Shown: positions 62,178 through 64,000 of the stretch, piece by piece
Numbering within the stretch: position 1 is the stretch's first letter
How the letters are laid out: every line of letters starts with the position of its first letter
The notes under the pieces: generated by a model
What the model was told of the DNA's origin: nothing
The model's database searches: none
What the model saw: only the letters and a program-made list of their open reading frames with translations
Assembly (NCBI GenBank): GCA_934718785.1
Contig: CAKVAF010000007.1
Location: 1-64,000 of the forward strand
DNA length: 64,000 nucleotides
Direction: 5' to 3'
Origin: an uncultured Campylobacter sp.
GTDB taxonomy: Bacteria > Campylobacterota > Campylobacteria > Campylobacterales > Campylobacteraceae
Made by a program: the position numbers and the translations under genes

Positions 62178-62206
62178 TTGACAATAACTCACTAAATTTA
62201 TATAAT
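62178..62206 (+). promoter_or_regulatory. Consensus sigma70 promoter of clpB
   Basis: TTGACA at 62178-62183 and TATAAT at 62201-62206 are both full matches, with the ideal 17-base spacer. This is unusual in Campylobacter, where -35 boxes are weak. No CIRCE element is seen. Confidence 0.8.
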
Positions 62207-62212
62207 ACACTT

Positions 62213-62254
62213 AATATAAAGTTTAAGGCTTGAAATTTAAATAAACTTTATATT
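62213..62254 (+). promoter_or_regulatory. 13-bp inverted repeat in the clpB leader
   Basis: AATATAAAGTTTA (62213-62225) is the exact reverse complement of TAAACTTTATATT (62242-62254). It begins at the expected start point, 6 bases after the -10 box. It could be an operator for a repressor or an RNA hairpin in the 5' leader. It is not CIRCE (TTAGCACTC) and only loosely like an HspR site. Confidence 0.6.
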
Positions 62255-62278
62255 TTAAAGCAATTTAAAGGATAAAAA

Positions 62279-64000
62279 ATGGCGAATTTACAAGATTTTT
62301 TAACAGATTCTATGCTTTCAAATTTAGAAAGTGCGGCAAGTTTAGCGATTCATTCTAAAAATACTGAAGTTGTGCCTTTGCACTTACTTTGGGCTTTAAG
62401 TGTGGATAGTGCGAGCCTTTTAAATCAAGTTTTAAATAAAATGAATGTTTCTAAAGAGGCTTTAGAGCTTGAAATTAAAAGCCGTGTGCAAGCTTTGCCC
62501 ACAAGCTCAAATGTAAGTCGCGAAAATGTGCGCTTTTCAAACGAGCTTATAAATAGCCTTGAAGCAGCAAAGGCTTTAATGACAAGCAAAGGAGATAATT
62601 ATCTAGCAGTGGATACTTGGCTCATTTCAGCCAGTGAAAGTACTCCTATTAAGGATATTTTAAGCAAATTTGTAAATTTACTTGATTTTAAAAAAGGGCT
62701 TGAAGCCTTAAGATCTGGCAGAAAGATTGATAATAAAACAAGCGATGAAACTCTAGATAGCTTAAATAAATTTGGCATTGATTTAACGGCTAAGGCAAGC
62801 GAGGGAAAGCTTGATCCTGTCATAGGTAGAGAAGAAGAAATTGATAGAGTGATGCAAATTTTAATAAGAAAAACAAAGAATAATCCTATTTTATTAGGTG
62901 AGCCAGGTGTAGGAAAAACGGCTATTGTAGAGGCTTTAGCTCAAAGAATTATCAAAAAAGATGTGCCAACTAGCCTTCAAAATAAACGCGTCATCGCCCT
63001 TGATATGAGTGCTTTAATAGCCGGTGCAAAGTATCGTGGCGAGTTTGAGGATAGATTAAAAGCAGTGGTTAATGAAGTGATAAAAAATGAAAATATCATC
63101 CTTTTTATCGATGAAATTCACACCATAGTGGGCGCTGGGGCTAGCGAGGGCAGTATGGATGCGGCAAATATACTTAAGCCAGCACTTGCTCGCGGCGAGC
63201 TTCACACAGTGGGAGCGACCACGCTTAAAGAATATCGCAAGTATTTTGAAAAAGACGTAGCTCTTCAAAGACGCTTTCAGCCAGTAACCGTGAGCGAGCC
63301 AAGCGTTAATGAAGCTTTGGCTATGCTTCGTGGCATTAAAGAAAAGCTTGAAATTCATCACAATGTAAGCATAACAGACTCAGCCCTTGTTGCTGCTGCA
63401 AAGCTTTCAAAGCGCTATATTGCCGATAGATTTTTACCTGATAAGGCTATTGATTTAATTGATGAAGCGGCGGCTGAGCTTAAAATGCAAATTGAAAGTG
63501 AGCCAAATTCTCTAAGAAAGGTGAGAAAAGACATTGAAACTCTGCAAGTAGAAAATGAAGCCTTAAAAATGGAAAATGATGAGAAAAATAATAAAAGGCT
63601 TGAAGAAATTGCTAAAGAATTAGCGAATTTAAAAGAAAAGCAAAGTGAGCTAAATTCACGCTTTGAAAATGAAAAAGCGGTCTTTAATGAAATTTCAAGC
63701 AAGAAAAAAGACATTGACAGCCTTAAAAATGAGGCGAGTTTTGCTAAAAATAAGGGCGATTTTCAAAAGGCTGCCGAGCTTGAATATGGGCAAATTCCAG
63801 CCCTTGAAAAAGAAGTGCAAGGCTTAGAGGATAAATGGAAAAAAATGAGCGAACAAGGCGTGCTTTTGAAAAATCAAGTCGATGAGGACCTTGTAGCAAG
63901 CATTTTAAGCAAATGGACGGGAATTAGCGTTCAAAAAATGCTTACAAGTGAAAAGCAAAAATATTTGCAAGTTGAAGAGCATTTAAAAGAAAGCGTTGTG
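62279..64000 (+). CDS. clpB: Disaggregase ClpB, 5' part (runs off the window)
   Basis: ATG 62279 follows AAAGGATAAAAA and the frame is open for 574 codons to the edge. It has an N domain, first Walker [10 protein letters not shown] with [14 protein letters not shown], and the ClpB-specific middle coiled coil (from about residue 410, [19 protein letters not shown] and onward). The window ends in the segment between the coil and the second ATPase. ClpB works with DnaK to rescue aggregated proteins. The upstream CsoR-like gene and downstream promoter are as in C. jejuni, where clpB is Cj0509c. Confidence 0.97.
   Translation, partial: MANLQDFLTDSMLSNLESAASLAIHSKNTEVVPLHLLWALSVDSASLLNQVLNKMNVSKEALELEIKSRVQALPTSSNVSRENVRFSNELINSLEAAKALMTSKGDNYLAVDTWLISASESTPIKDILSKFVNLLDFKKGLEALRSGRKIDNKTSDETLDSLNKFGIDLTAKASEGKLDPVIGREEEIDRVMQILIRKTKNNPILLGEPGVGKTAIVEALAQRIIKKDVPTSLQNKRVIALDMSALIAGAKYRGEFEDRLKAVVNEVIKNENIILFIDEIHTIVGAGASEGSMDAANILKPALARGELHTVGATTLKEYRKYFEKDVALQRRFQPVTVSEPSVNEALAMLRGIKEKLEIHHNVSITDSALVAAAKLSKRYIADRFLPDKAIDLIDEAAAELKMQIESEPNSLRKVRKDIETLQVENEALKMENDEKNNKRLEEIAKELANLKEKQSELNSRFENEKAVFNEISSKKKDIDSLKNEASFAKNKGDFQKAAELEYGQIPALEKEVQGLEDKWKKMSEQGVLLKNQVDEDLVASILSKWTGISVQKMLTSEKQKYLQVEEHLKESVV

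Noticed and set aside
62178..62200. CTTGACAATAACTCA resembles an HspR (HAIR) site
   Set aside because: HAIR needs CTTGAGT-N7-ACTCAAG; here the halves are incomplete and too close, and the bases form the -35 box.

Overview
The window is an AT-rich, densely packed bacterial chromosome segment that reads as Campylobacter, probably close to the C. jejuni / C. upsaliensis group. The reasons are the P19/Ftr1 iron system, the clpS-clpA-aat block, the glyQ-Nif3-FlgZ-waaA block, a 6S RNA directly upstream of purD, and many genes that resemble C. jejuni genes one for one. Statements about C. jejuni gene order are from memory; no search was run. I see no tRNA, rRNA, CRISPR array, prophage or insertion sequence.

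Layout. 1-2.1 kb: a partial unknown gene, then thiH and a TenI-like gene (thiamine thiazole branch). 2.2-10.1 kb: a small unknown gene, a duplicated Fur-box-like element, and the ftr1-p19 ferrous/ferric iron uptake operon with its ABC-type export-like module. 10.2-12.7 kb (minus): ffh, rpsP, a KH protein and rimM, with trmD-rplS missing. 12.9-15.5 kb (minus): a small accessory patch with two frameshifted genes, one lipoprotein and one unknown protein. 15.8-27.2 kb: a sulfur assimilation island. It starts with a 49-codon leader ORF that ends in tandem Cys codons inside an intrinsic terminator. It then encodes a YeiH-type transporter, two sulfonate-binding proteins, SsuB, SsuD, SsuC, an E1-like activating enzyme, a sulfite reductase fused to a TusA domain, and a siroheme synthase. 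27.3-31 kb: thioredoxin-like lipoprotein, clpS, clpA, aat (N-degron pathway). 31-38.6 kb: gatB (minus), a NYN nuclease-like gene, agmatine deiminase, 6S RNA, purD, an RDD protein and lptD. 38.8-46 kb: a binding-protein ABC transporter with a phytase-like esterase, a frameshifted phosphodiesterase and a HAD phosphatase, bordered by palindromic repeats. 46.3-51.7 kb: DUF3972-like gene, glyQ, Nif3, FlgZ-like, waaA, RluA-type synthase. 51.8-55.5 kb (minus): gapA-pgk-tpiA-fabI. 55.6 kb: a nadD-rsfS gene fusion. 56.5-61.5 kb (minus): ctpA-purC-purS-purQ, then a BatD/SH3-like protein and plsC. 61.6-64 kb: a CsoR-type copper sensor with a His-rich tail, and the 5' part of clpB.

How it works together. 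The central island can plausibly take an alkanesulfonate from the periplasm, release sulfite with SsuD, reduce it with the siroheme enzyme (cofactor made by the CysG-like protein) and pass sulfide to a carrier protein through the E1/TusA parts. Its leader looks like a cysteine attenuator. This is the most interesting system here. Two dispersed small hairpin families (a CAAAAC-N10-GTTTTG element with a conserved AGCGGC loop, and a CGTCATTGCGAG...CGTGGCAATC palindrome) run through the window and are not explained by the genes.
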